This document shows positions 45,594 to 54,948 of a stretch of DNA of 64,000 nt, one piece after another; positions within the stretch are counted from its first letter, which is position 1; every line of letters starts with the position of its first letter. Made by a program: the position numbers and the translations under genes. The DNA is from Chitinophagaceae bacterium (GTDB lineage Bacteria > Bacteroidota > Bacteroidia > Chitinophagales > UBA10324): NCBI GenBank assembly GCA_947469485.1, contig CANIPU010000002.1:124001-188000 (forward strand), read 5' to 3'. Under the pieces are notes generated by a model. It had not been told where the DNA came from and ran no database searches. It was given only the letters and a program-made list of their open reading frames with translations.

Positions 45594-46073
45594 TCAATTA
45601 TTTTCAGAAGAAATGTACTTAACCATTCTGTTGTACAAATCGTAATCGGTATTTTTAAATTGTGAATCCGAAATTTTTTTGGTTACAAATTGTTTGTCTT
45701 CATTCACATTTGAACTATAACCTAAAAACGACGGTACATTTTTTTGAATAGTGTATCGTAAAAATCTAAGCTCAGTATTATCGGTACTCATTGCAATTGC
45801 TTTATCAAGAAAACTTTTTCCTTCATTGAAATATTTCAATTTATTGTAAGGATTGTATGAATAATTGCAAAGCATAAATGCGGCCATTCCTTTATATCCA
45901 ATCATAACTGCAGAAGCACTGGCGGTAACACTCTGCATTTTTGTATAAAATGAATCAGCCGATTCACCATTTACCTGAGCTCTGTAAAACTGATCTCTGA
46001 TTTGAATAAGTGACTGTGATTTTGCAGTTACTGAAATGAAGAATGCAAAAATGAAAATGAAAAATATTTTCAT
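45594..46073 (-). CDS. Secreted hypothetical protein within the carotenoid operon
   Basis: A 159-residue protein with signal peptide (Met-Lys-Ile-Phe-Phe-Ile, ending Thr-Ala-Lys-Ser). The mature part, about 140 residues, is predicted helical and contains Met-Ile-Gly-Tyr-Lys-Gly-Met-Ala-Ala-Phe-Met and Tyr-Asn-Pro-Tyr-Asn-Lys-Leu-Lys-Tyr-Phe, resembling TPR-like repeats. Its start overlaps the crtB end by 4 bases, so it is translated with the operon. I do not recognise it. Similar genes sometimes occur with crt clusters in Bacteroidota, but that is memory, not proof. Confidence 0.8.
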   Translation of the reverse strand: MKIFFIFIFAFFISVTAKSQSLIQIRDQFYRAQVNGESADSFYTKMQSVTASASAVMIGYKGMAAFMLCNYSYNPYNKLKYFNEGKSFLDKAIAMSTDNTELRFLRYTIQKNVPSFLGYSSNVNEDKQFVTKKISDSQFKNTDYDLYNRMVKYISSENN

Positions 46074-46906
46074 AGCATATTGAATTGATGACGGATGACA
46101 GAATTAATAAGCAAACGAAATTTCTTATTGTTCGGAACTCGGATTCGCTCTCGCATTACTCTTTCCGCAGGAACGGATTTAATTTTTGCAAATAATGCCT
46201 TGTAATAAACAAAGGCAACATACACGCCCAGTCGAGCTCCTTTTGGCAGGTTTTTTATTCCATTCAATGCCAGTGTAAAATCAGATTCAATATCTGATTC
46301 AATTTTTACTTTCTGCGCGTAATCAAAATTATCGAGGTCAATTCCTGGGAAATAAGCTCTCCCTAAATGATTGTAATCCTGTTTCAGATCTCTCAGGAAA
46401 TTCACTTTTTGAAAAGCAGCACCCAGATACATTGCTGCTGGTTTCAGTTTTTCATACATCTCATTATTTCCTTCTGTAAAAACCCGTAGACACATAAGCC
46501 CAACCACTTCTGCTGAACCAAGAATATAATTATCAAATGATTTTTTATCGTGAAACGATTGTGTTAAATCCATTTCCATGCTGTGCAGAAATGTATCAAT
46601 CAATTCCTGTTCAATTTTATATTGATGCACGCATTTCTGAAAACTATTCAGGATAGGATTCAAACTGATTTGCTCGTCAATAGCCAATTGTGTATCAGTC
46701 CGAAACCTTTTCAGCAACTCTTCTTTATCATAATCATGAAAGCTATCAACTATTTCATCAGCCAGACGAACGAAACCATAAATACTATAAATGGGGTCAT
46801 GAAATTTTCCATTAAGAAAATAAATTCCCAATGAAAAACTCGTGCTGTAAGTTCTTGTGACCATCTTGCTGCTACGCACAGAAATTCTGTCGAATAAATT
46901 TTTCAT
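46070..46906 (-). CDS. crtB: Phytoene/squalene synthase family protein
   Basis: A 278-residue trans-isoprenyl diphosphate synthase. First aspartate-rich motif: Asp-Glu-Ile-Val-Asp-Ser-Phe-His-Asp near residue 55. The second is Asn-Phe-Leu-Arg-Asp-Leu-Lys-Gln-Asp-Tyr, followed by Gly-Arg-Ala-Tyr-Phe-Pro. In this cluster it condenses two GGPP to phytoene. The start is the ATG at 46906, which shares a base with the crtI stop. The GGPP synthase (crtE) is not in the window. Confidence 0.93.
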   Translation of the reverse strand: MKNLFDRISVRSSKMVTRTYSTSFSLGIYFLNGKFHDPIYSIYGFVRLADEIVDSFHDYDKEELLKRFRTDTQLAIDEQISLNPILNSFQKCVHQYKIEQELIDTFLHSMEMDLTQSFHDKKSFDNYILGSAEVVGLMCLRVFTEGNNEMYEKLKPAAMYLGAAFQKVNFLRDLKQDYNHLGRAYFPGIDLDNFDYAQKVKIESDIESDFTLALNGIKNLPKGARLGVYVAFVYYKALFAKIKSVPAERVMRERIRVPNNKKFRLLINSVIRHQFNML

Positions 46907-48390
46907 CAATTAAGATTGAGTTGTTTAATTACTTCTTTAGCTACTAGTTGTCCTGATATTAAAGCCGGTGGAACTCCGGGGCCAGGAACGGTTAACTGCC
47001 CTGTATAAAAAAGATTTTTCAGTTTCTTATTCCTAATAGAAGGTTTCAATACTGCTGTCTGTCGAAGTGTGTTAGCCAGACCATAAGCATTTCCTTTGAA
47101 TGCATTATAGTCTGATTGAAAATCGTTGATGGCATAACTTCTCTTGTGAATAATGTGTTCTCTAATATTCTCTCCTGTTTTATTTTCCAATCGCGAGAGC
47201 ACGATGTCAAAATATTTTTCCCGCGTTGTATCATCATCCTTCAATCCGGCAGCAATCGGAATCAGAATAAATAAATTTTCCATTCCAATAGGCGCAACTG
47301 CATCATCAGTTTTTGAGGGGCAGCATACATAGAACAAAGGACGGGTTGGATACATAGGAGTCTCGTAAATTTCTACTGAATGTTGATGAAGGCTTTCATC
47401 AAAAAACAAGTTGTGATGTTGAAGGTTCTTGATTTTCTTATTTATTCCGAGATAAAAAATAATTGAAGATGGTGCCATAGTTCGCTTACTCCAGTATTCG
47501 GCTGAATAATTTCTGAATTCTTGAGTAAGCAATTTCTCCTCTGTGAAATGATAATCAGAAGAAGCAATAACAGCATCTGCTTCAAAGAAAATTTCATTCG
47601 AACAAACTCCAGTTACTTTATTATTTATAACAGAAATTTTTGTTGCCGGAGTATTCGTGACGATTTTAACATTCAACGACAGCGCTAAGTTTTCCATCGC
47701 GTCAATAATTTTTTTCATTCCACCCATTGGATACCAGGTACCCAGAGATAGTCCTGCATAATTCATTAAACTATAAAGCGCGGGAGTATCTTTTGGTTGG
47801 GCACCCAAAAACAAAACCGGAAATTCCAGAATACTGATAAGTCGTGGGTCTGTAAAGTATTTTCTTACATATTTTTGAAATGATTGAAGAATATGCAAGC
47901 GGGTTATACCAGCTAAAACCCTTAAGTCAGCAAATTCAAGCCATGAAAGAGCCGGTTTATAAACCAATTCCTTCATTCCGATCTCATATTTATATTTTGC
48001 TTCAGCAAGAAATTTTTTAAGGTTTTCACCACTTCCTTTCTCAATCGATTCGAATAATTCCTCTAATTGTTTTTGAGAATCAGGTATTTCAATTTTTTCA
48101 TCACCTGTGAGGAAAACTGAAAACGAAGGCGACAATAATTTAAGTTGATAGTAGTCGGATACTTTCTTTCCAAAAAGCTGAAAGAAATTTTCAAAAATGT
48201 CAGGCATCCAATACCAGCTTGGTCCCATATCAAATAGAAAACCATCGGAACTATATGCACGGGCACGACCACCAATTTGTTCGTTTTTTTCAATAACTGT
48301 TACATCCAAGCCCTGTTTGGCTAAACAACAAGCAGCAGCAAGCCCGGAAAACCCTGAGCCAATTACCACTACTTTTTTGTTCGTTTTCAT
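46906..48390 (-). CDS. crtI: Phytoene desaturase
   Basis: A 494-residue flavoprotein with the dinucleotide motif Gly-Ser-Gly-Phe-Ser-Gly-Leu-Ala (about residues 12-19). Arg-Ala-Arg-Ala-Tyr follows, and the C-terminal [14 protein letters not shown] is the classic CrtI end. It introduces the double bonds that turn phytoene into lycopene. It is the first gene of the carotenoid operon, divergent from the LRR gene across about 200 bases of AT-rich DNA in which I found no TAnnTTTG box in the crtI direction. Confidence 0.95.
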   Translation of the reverse strand: MKTNKKVVVIGSGFSGLAAACCLAKQGLDVTVIEKNEQIGGRARAYSSDGFLFDMGPSWYWMPDIFENFFQLFGKKVSDYYQLKLLSPSFSVFLTGDEKIEIPDSQKQLEELFESIEKGSGENLKKFLAEAKYKYEIGMKELVYKPALSWLEFADLRVLAGITRLHILQSFQKYVRKYFTDPRLISILEFPVLFLGAQPKDTPALYSLMNYAGLSLGTWYPMGGMKKIIDAMENLALSLNVKIVTNTPATKISVINNKVTGVCSNEIFFEADAVIASSDYHFTEEKLLTQEFRNYSAEYWSKRTMAPSSIIFYLGINKKIKNLQHHNLFFDESLHQHSVEIYETPMYPTRPLFYVCCPSKTDDAVAPIGMENLFILIPIAAGLKDDDTTREKYFDIVLSRLENKTGENIREHIIHKRSYAINDFQSDYNAFKGNAYGLANTLRQTAVLKPSIRNKKLKNLFYTGQLTVPGPGVPPALISGQLVAKEVIKQLNLN

Positions 48391-48597
48391 TTAAATTCCT
48401 TTCTTTTTTTATCTTGAATTAAATATAACAACATATAGGTGGAAATGTTTAGAGTTCTAATTGTTTATTATCAGAAAAAGAAGGACAGATAAATACTTAT
48501 TTGAAAAAATTAATGTAAATGTTGATTGTATTTTTATCTGGGTAAAAAAGTGTTTAACATATTTACAAGCATGAAAAGAATTAGTTATAAATATTTA

Positions 48598-50286
48598 ATG
48601 AAAACCGAAAGAATTGCAATTATTAGTGTACTGATATTTATTCTTCAATTTTCATTCTTCTCAATTAGTTCTAATGCTCAGATACTTGATATTCCACGAA
48701 ATTCTGACAGTACCTTTTATCGGGTCGATTTAGCCTTAAATAACCCTCAAAAGTGTTTTTATCTTTTTCTTGAATGGGATACTCTAACAAAATTACCTGA
48801 TATGAGTGCTCTTTATAATTTAAGAAGCATTGCATTCAGACATTGCATGAGTGTGAACTGGAATCAGGCAATTAATAAACTTTCAGCTTTGCCTAAATTG
48901 GAATATTTCGAAATAAGTTTAAGTGCATTAGATAAATTACCAGAAGACATAAATCTTTTAGATCATTTAGAAACGCTTAACCTGAAAACAAATGCATTGC
49001 AAATATTACCGCAAGGGATTGGGGGATGTTCCAACCTGAAAAATATTATTCTTCCATATAACTCTTCACTTCGGTTAGAAGAATTAATCGATCGGTTGAT
49101 TAAAGTCAAATCACTTGAATTTCTTGATTTGTCCGGAAATCAGTTTCGTTTGTTACCTGAAAATGTTGGAGAACTTATAGCTCTTAAAAAATTGGATTTG
49201 GGCTCAAATTATTTTGTTCAATTACCCAATTCTATTTCATCATGTGTTCTAATGGAAGAAATTGATTTGAGTAATAATCAGGCTCTTGATTTTAAACAAG
49301 CCTGTACCGCTTTAAGCAAGCTTTCTTCATTAAAAAAAATAAATATTTCGTCATGCAACATCAGTGAAATTCCAGAATCAATCGGAGCCATTCTTTCTTT
49401 AGAGAATATTGATGCCAGTGGCAATAGCTTTATAAAACTACCTAATTCAATAGGTAAACTCACGAATTTAAAAATATTCAATATCGGTTCAGAAAACAGA
49501 AGCCTTAGTGGAACTGCAATAGAAAAATTCCCTGCTTCATTTGCCAATTTAGTGAACCTTCAAACTTTGATATTGCGTGGAAATTTTTTATCCGCACTTC
49601 CTGATTTAAGCAAAATGAAAAATCTTGAAGAGTTAGATGTGAATTGGTGTGGCTTAAGTGAGTTACCATCATATATGAAATCACTATCTAATCTCGAATA
49701 TCTGAGAGCAGCACACAATTATTTTTTGTTGCTTCCTGAATGGATAGGAGATTTGCAAAACTTAAGAGTACTGGAATTGGATGGCAATTTTTTTCCAAAT
49801 AAAGTTGTTCCACATCTTATAAAATTGCCTGAGTCAATAGGTAATCTTAAAAACCTGGAAGTATTAACACTTGATGATCAGATTATAAAAACACTTCCGA
49901 AGTCAATTTCGAAACTCACGAACCTGAAAGCATTGCATTTAAGAAACAATGCCCTTACGGATTTACCTGATGATTTTGGCAACCTTTTTCAATTAGAAAT
50001 TCTTGATTTAAAGGCCAACGATTTAAAAGTATTACCAAAATCATTTGAACAACTCAAAAATATGCAACAACTTAATTTGAGTTTTAATCCGAATATTGAT
50101 GTATTGCAAATGATGAGTTCAATTCAGCATTTAACACAATTGAAACGATTGGATATAAGTTTTATTAATATTAGTAAAACAAGTTTGAACGAATTAAAAA
50201 TGGCGCTCCCAAATACAACCATATTTTCAAAATCAAATTCAGATCTAAATTTTCAACCCGATAAACCGGATGAGAACCAGAAATAA
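48598..50286 (+). CDS. Secreted leucine-rich repeat protein
   Basis: A 562-residue protein from the chosen ATG. A signal peptide (ending Ser-Ser-Asn-Ala-Gln) is followed by about 17 leucine-rich repeats of roughly 23 residues, with the pattern Leu-x-x-Leu-Pro-x-x-Ile/Phe-x-x-Leu-x-x-Leu-x-x-Leu-x-Leu-x-x-Asn, for instance at Leu-Pro-Glu-Ser-Ile-Gly-Asn-Leu. Upstream ATG at 48571 and TTG at 48526 are in frame but would put a long basic tail before the signal. It ends in a polar tail without a T9SS domain, so it is periplasmic or otherwise exported. Its binding partner is unknown. Confidence 0.85.
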   Translation: MKTERIAIISVLIFILQFSFFSISSNAQILDIPRNSDSTFYRVDLALNNPQKCFYLFLEWDTLTKLPDMSALYNLRSIAFRHCMSVNWNQAINKLSALPKLEYFEISLSALDKLPEDINLLDHLETLNLKTNALQILPQGIGGCSNLKNIILPYNSSLRLEELIDRLIKVKSLEFLDLSGNQFRLLPENVGELIALKKLDLGSNYFVQLPNSISSCVLMEEIDLSNNQALDFKQACTALSKLSSLKKINISSCNISEIPESIGAILSLENIDASGNSFIKLPNSIGKLTNLKIFNIGSENRSLSGTAIEKFPASFANLVNLQTLILRGNFLSALPDLSKMKNLEELDVNWCGLSELPSYMKSLSNLEYLRAAHNYFLLLPEWIGDLQNLRVLELDGNFFPNKVVPHLIKLPESIGNLKNLEVLTLDDQIIKTLPKSISKLTNLKALHLRNNALTDLPDDFGNLFQLEILDLKANDLKVLPKSFEQLKNMQQLNLSFNPNIDVLQMMSSIQHLTQLKRLDISFINISKTSLNELKMALPNTTIFSKSNSDLNFQPDKPDENQK

Positions 50287-50365
50287 GTAAAATGAAACAG
50301 GTTGTTTTTTATAATGTTTCTTTATTAGCAATACTATTTTAGTTTTATTGCCACAATCAAAAAAA

Positions 50366-52027
50366 ATGAAACATCTTTTTACAACTGCAATCGCAATTTT
50401 ACTTTCTAATTTATTTGTAAATGCTCAATGTGATTATCGATATCAGCAAGAAATATTTTCAAATTTTACTCTGACATCTGATATAATTTTTGGTTCCAGT
50501 GTAGACATTAATGGCAACACTATTGATCTGAAAATGGATATCTATGAACCAACTGGCGATACACTTTCTGTTCGCCCTATACTTATTATGGCACATGGAG
50601 GATCATTTTTAGGAGGAACAAAAACAGATCCGGATGTTGTTGCTATTTGCGAAAATTTTGCAAAAAGAGGGTATGTTACCTGTTCTTACGAATACCGTGT
50701 AGGTATTCAAGGATTTATTCCAAATGCAGCAACAGCAACTGATGCTGTTTATCGTGCAGTTCAGGATGGTAAAGCAGCGGTTCGTTTTTTTCGTCAGGAT
50801 GCTGCAACAACTAACATATATAAAATTGATCCGAATCAGATTTTTTTAGGAGGCAGCAGTGCAGGAGCCTTTATTGCTTTACACTTAGCGTATTTAAATC
50901 AACCTTCTGAATTACCATCAACAATAGATACAACTGTTCTTGGAGGAATGGAAGGAACAAGTGGAAATCCGGGATATCCTTCCAATGTAAAAGCTATCGT
51001 AAATCTTTGTGGTGCCCTTGGTGATAAGAATTGGATTGTTCCGGGTGATATTCCTGTTTGTAGTATGCATGGAACAATGGATGGAACAGTTCCCTATGAT
51101 CATGCAATGCTTTACATGTTAAACATCTTTTCTATAATGGTTGTTGATGGAAGTTCTGTTATTCATCCTTATGCACTTTCGCAAGGAGTTGACAGTTGGT
51201 ATTATCAGTGGGAAGGAGCAGATCATGTACCATATTTGGGAGATCAGGCTTATATGGATACAACATTGGCTTATGTTTCAGACTTTTTATATCACCATTT
51301 AGATAGTTATTCTCCTGTAATAGATTCTGTTTCTTATTCTCAGTCTGTTAGTTGTACAGGAGCAAATTCAGGATATATAGATTTAAATGTTGCGGGTAGT
51401 GGAAGTACTTTTATATGGAGTAATGGAGATACAACCGAAGACCTAAGCAATTTGCCTGTTGGTTTTTATAATGTAACTATCACTGATGCAAATGGTTGCA
51501 CCTATTCTCCGGGAACTCCGATTCATATAAATCAATCTCAAGGACCCTCAGCAACTGCAACTGTTAATAATGTAACAACAATGGGCGGGACTAATGGTGC
51601 AATTAACATCACTATTACAAACGGACAATCGCCATATACTTTTATCTGGAGCAATGGGTCTACTACTGAAGATATTTCAAATCTTACAGCTGGTAATTAT
51701 TCTGTTACTGTGTTTGATGCTAATGGGTGTTCAACATCCCAAAGTTCAAGTGTAAGTGAACCAAGTGGACTTTCTGAAATTACTTCAGGTAATTTTTATG
51801 TTTATCCAAGTCCTGCTACTGATTATCTAATAATCAATTTTAGTAATTCATCAATGAAGCAAAATACCATTCAGCTTTTTGATATTTATGGAAAATTGGT
51901 TTTAGAATACATTGATTTTTCAGGAGCAAAACTTAAAATTGATAGAGCCGATCTTTCTTCCGGTTCATATTTTATCAGAATAAGTAATGTCGATTATTCA
52001 AGCACTGTAAAAATTGTTTTTGAATAA
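50366..52027 (+). CDS. Secreted alpha/beta hydrolase with SprB-like repeats and T9SS domain
   Basis: A 553-residue protein. After the signal peptide (ending Phe-Val-Asn-Ala-Gln, about residue 21) comes an alpha/beta hydrolase domain (about 25-320) with oxyanion motif His77-Gly-Gly79 and nucleophile elbow Gly163-Ser-Ser165-Ala-Gly167; a candidate His is in Ala-Asp-His-Val-Pro-Tyr. Two SprB-like repeats follow (each with Thr-Phe-Ile-Trp-Ser-Asn-Gly and Val-Thr-Ile/Val-x-Asp-Ala-Asn-Gly-Cys), then a T9SS sorting domain. It is probably a surface-anchored esterase or peptidase-like lipase. The ATG at 50366 is chosen over TTG 50348, which only adds a polar leader. A homologue lies after the receptor gene. 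Confidence 0.87.
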   Translation: MKHLFTTAIAILLSNLFVNAQCDYRYQQEIFSNFTLTSDIIFGSSVDINGNTIDLKMDIYEPTGDTLSVRPILIMAHGGSFLGGTKTDPDVVAICENFAKRGYVTCSYEYRVGIQGFIPNAATATDAVYRAVQDGKAAVRFFRQDAATTNIYKIDPNQIFLGGSSAGAFIALHLAYLNQPSELPSTIDTTVLGGMEGTSGNPGYPSNVKAIVNLCGALGDKNWIVPGDIPVCSMHGTMDGTVPYDHAMLYMLNIFSIMVVDGSSVIHPYALSQGVDSWYYQWEGADHVPYLGDQAYMDTTLAYVSDFLYHHLDSYSPVIDSVSYSQSVSCTGANSGYIDLNVAGSGSTFIWSNGDTTEDLSNLPVGFYNVTITDANGCTYSPGTPIHINQSQGPSATATVNNVTTMGGTNGAINITITNGQSPYTFIWSNGSTTEDISNLTAGNYSVTVFDANGCSTSQSSSVSEPSGLSEITSGNFYVYPSPATDYLIINFSNSSMKQNTIQLFDIYGKLVLEYIDFSGAKLKIDRADLSSGSYFIRISNVDYSSTVKIVFE

Positions 52028-52077
52028 ATAATTAATTCTGAAAAAAAATATCGAATTTTTTTGAATCAAATTATCAC

Positions 52078-54888
52078 ATGTCAAAATTTTATCTGAATAA
52101 GATAAAAGTATTGTTTTTTGTAATGCTTCTTGTTTCAATAAGTGAAGCAGGATTTTCTCAAATTATTTACGGAATAATAAAGGATGCTAAAACAAATGAA
52201 GCACTTATTGGAGCTACTGTTGTTGTTAAAGGAACTAATAACGGAACCCAAACCGATGCTGATGGTAAATTTGAATTGACCGTTACCGGATTTTCATCAG
52301 CAACAATTGTAATTACATATTTAGGTTATGAGAATAAGGAAGTAGCTGTTAATGATTTTGCAAAAAAACTTTCCATTCTTCTTCAATCTTCCAATGTTAC
52401 TCTCAATGAAATTGTTGTTCAGGATTCGCGACTGACTGATAAGCAGCGTGAGTCAGCTCTTACAGTAGAGTCAATGGATTTACTGGCAATCAAGCAAACT
52501 CCTGCATTTAATTTTTATGAAGGATTAGGGCAATTAAAAGGAGTAGATATTACAACTGCTTCGCTTGGTTTCAGAGTAATTAATACTCGAGGATTTAACA
52601 GTACTTCTCCTGTTCGTTCTCTGCAAATTATTGATGGAGTAGATAATCAATCTCCGGGATTAAATTTTTCACTGGGAAATTTTTTAGGTGCATCAGAATT
52701 GGATGTGGTAAAAGTTGATTTAGTTGTTGGTGCAAGTTCAGCTTTCTATGGACCTAATGCATTTAACGGTGTCATCAGCATGACAACTAAAGACCCATTT
52801 TACCATCCGGGATTTTCAGTGATGACAAAAACAGGTGAGCGCGGGTTATTTGAAACAGCTGTTAGGTGGGATCAGATTATTAAAAACAAAGCAGGGAACG
52901 ACAAATTTGCCTATAAACTCAATTTGTATTATTTACGAGCAAATGATTGGGAAGCGAAAAATTACGCGGCAACAGAACAATCGCCTGATGGAGTAAATAA
53001 CCCCGGCGGGTATGATGCAGTTAATCGGTATGGTGATGAATTTAATTCGCAGTATGATCAAACCGGAAATTCAGGAATAAAAAATCAGCCCGGACTTAAC
53101 AGATATTACCGAACAGGGTATAACGAAACTGATTTAGTAGATTATAACACCCGTAATCTTAAACTTTCCTCTGCTTTTCATTACAAAATTCACAATGAAA
53201 CCGAATTAATTTTCTCATCAAATTTCGGTACAGGAACAACCGTTTATCAGGGGGATAACCGCTATAGTTTAAAGAATATTCTTTTTTTGCAAAACCGAGT
53301 TGAGGTTAGAAAAAAAGACAAGTTTTTTATAAGAGCTTATTCAACCAACGAAGATGCAGGGAATTCGTATGATGCTTATTTTACTGCGCTTCTTCTTCAG
53401 AAATTAAATAAAACTGATGTTAATTGGGGTATAGATTACAGTAAATATTATACTGAAAATTGTGCTGGAACCATCCAATCTTTAGATGGCTATCCGCAAT
53501 TTCTTCCGGGGCATTATTTAGATTGGATTGATAGCATTGCAGTTTTTTTAGGTAACCCTGAATTAATCCCACTTTTAGATTCACTTCATCAGGCATGTTC
53601 AAATTATGCAAATGATTCTGCCATTGGATTAGGTGAGCATGCATTTTATCACCCGGGAACTGCTTCGTTTGATTCTGCATTTAATTCAATTATTTCAAAA
53701 AAGTCTTATGGTGAAGGCGGTTCTATGTTTTTTGATAAATCAGCTTTGTATCATTTACATGGCGAATACAAATTCACACCGAAATTTATTGAAATAACAA
53801 TAGGTGCGAACTACAGATTGTACAGGCCAAATTCTGAGGGTACAATTTTCGTAGATACAGGAACAAGAAAAATAAAGAACAATGAATTTGGACTATATAC
53901 TGGCTTTGAAAAAAAATTTTTAGATGATAAATGGAAATTCAATTTTGCAATCAGAATGGATAAGAATCAAAATTTTGATTATCTTTTTTCACCAGCTGCT
54001 TCTGCTATTTATAATTTGAAAAAACACACTTTCCGAGTTTCATTTTCATCTGCAATCAGAAATCCAACTTTAACAGATCAGTTTTTATATTACAATGTTG
54101 GCAGAGCAAAACTGCTTGGAAATATTTCAGGATACGATTCTCTTATAACTTTATCTTCCTTGTATAATTTTCTTCTATATAAAAATTTAGATACCCTCAG
54201 ATATTTTAATACTCCTGCCATAAAGCCTGAACAAGTAAAGACCATTGAAGTTGGGTATCGTGCAATTTTATTCAAACATTTATTTGTTGATGTTGGATAT
54301 TATTACAGCTACTATAAAAATTTTATCGGATATAAAATTGGAGCATCTGTTAAATTCAATTCGTTTTTGCCTAATGAAATTGATAATTTACAGGTTTACA
54401 GAGTTGCTGCCAATGCTGATGCAGGAGTTACGACTCAAGGGTTTTCAGCCGGATTAAATTATTATTTCAAAAAGCATTATGGCTTTAATGCTAACTATTC
54501 ATGGAATGTTTTAAATAAACAGGACACGATTGATCCAATCATACCGGCATTTAATACCCCTGAAAACAAATTCAATATTGGAATGAACGCCAGAGATTTA
54601 AATATCAATTTAGAATTTTTGAATTTGCATATTCATAATTTTGGTTTCAGTGTTAATTTTAAATGGGTTGAGGGTTTTAATTACGAAGGCTCTCCTCAAT
54701 TTACAGGATTTATTCCGAATTATGGGTTGTTTGATATGCAATTAAACAAAGAGATTCCCAAAATTTTTATGACCGTAAAAATCGGCGCTTCCAATCTTCT
54801 GAATAATAGTCATTATGAAGTTTATGGTGGTCCCTACATTGGCAGAATGGCTTATTTTTCTCTCTTATTTGAACCGAAGAAAAAATAA
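52078..54888 (+). CDS. TonB-dependent receptor with carboxypeptidase-like regulatory domain
   Basis: A 936-residue outer-membrane protein. A signal peptide spans about residues 1-28. A CarboxypepD-reg-like beta-sandwich follows (about 29-105, with Gly-Ala-Thr-Val-Val-Val-Lys-Gly-Thr and Asp-Ala-Asp-Gly-Lys-Phe). Asn-Glu-Ile-Val-Val (110-114) leads into the plug (to about 235, with Arg-Gly-Phe-Asn-Ser-Thr), and a 22-strand barrel ends in Phe-Ser-Leu-Leu-Phe-Glu-Pro. No SusD-like gene is adjacent, so it is not a SusC/D pair. It sits between two secreted hydrolase paralogues, whose product it may import. Confidence 0.92.
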   Translation: MSKFYLNKIKVLFFVMLLVSISEAGFSQIIYGIIKDAKTNEALIGATVVVKGTNNGTQTDADGKFELTVTGFSSATIVITYLGYENKEVAVNDFAKKLSILLQSSNVTLNEIVVQDSRLTDKQRESALTVESMDLLAIKQTPAFNFYEGLGQLKGVDITTASLGFRVINTRGFNSTSPVRSLQIIDGVDNQSPGLNFSLGNFLGASELDVVKVDLVVGASSAFYGPNAFNGVISMTTKDPFYHPGFSVMTKTGERGLFETAVRWDQIIKNKAGNDKFAYKLNLYYLRANDWEAKNYAATEQSPDGVNNPGGYDAVNRYGDEFNSQYDQTGNSGIKNQPGLNRYYRTGYNETDLVDYNTRNLKLSSAFHYKIHNETELIFSSNFGTGTTVYQGDNRYSLKNILFLQNRVEVRKKDKFFIRAYSTNEDAGNSYDAYFTALLLQKLNKTDVNWGIDYSKYYTENCAGTIQSLDGYPQFLPGHYLDWIDSIAVFLGNPELIPLLDSLHQACSNYANDSAIGLGEHAFYHPGTASFDSAFNSIISKKSYGEGGSMFFDKSALYHLHGEYKFTPKFIEITIGANYRLYRPNSEGTIFVDTGTRKIKNNEFGLYTGFEKKFLDDKWKFNFAIRMDKNQNFDYLFSPAASAIYNLKKHTFRVSFSSAIRNPTLTDQFLYYNVGRAKLLGNISGYDSLITLSSLYNFLLYKNLDTLRYFNTPAIKPEQVKTIEVGYRAILFKHLFVDVGYYYSYYKNFIGYKIGASVKFNSFLPNEIDNLQVYRVAANADAGVTTQGFSAGLNYYFKKHYGFNANYSWNVLNKQDTIDPIIPAFNTPENKFNIGMNARDLNINLEFLNLHIHNFGFSVNFKWVEGFNYEGSPQFTGFIPNYGLFDMQLNKEIPKIFMTVKIGASNLLNNSHYEVYGGPYIGRMAYFSLLFEPKKK

Positions 54889-54948
54889 GTAAAGGAGTAA
54901 TTGAAACATTAATTAACTTTAACCCTACAAAAATCAAACTAAAACACA

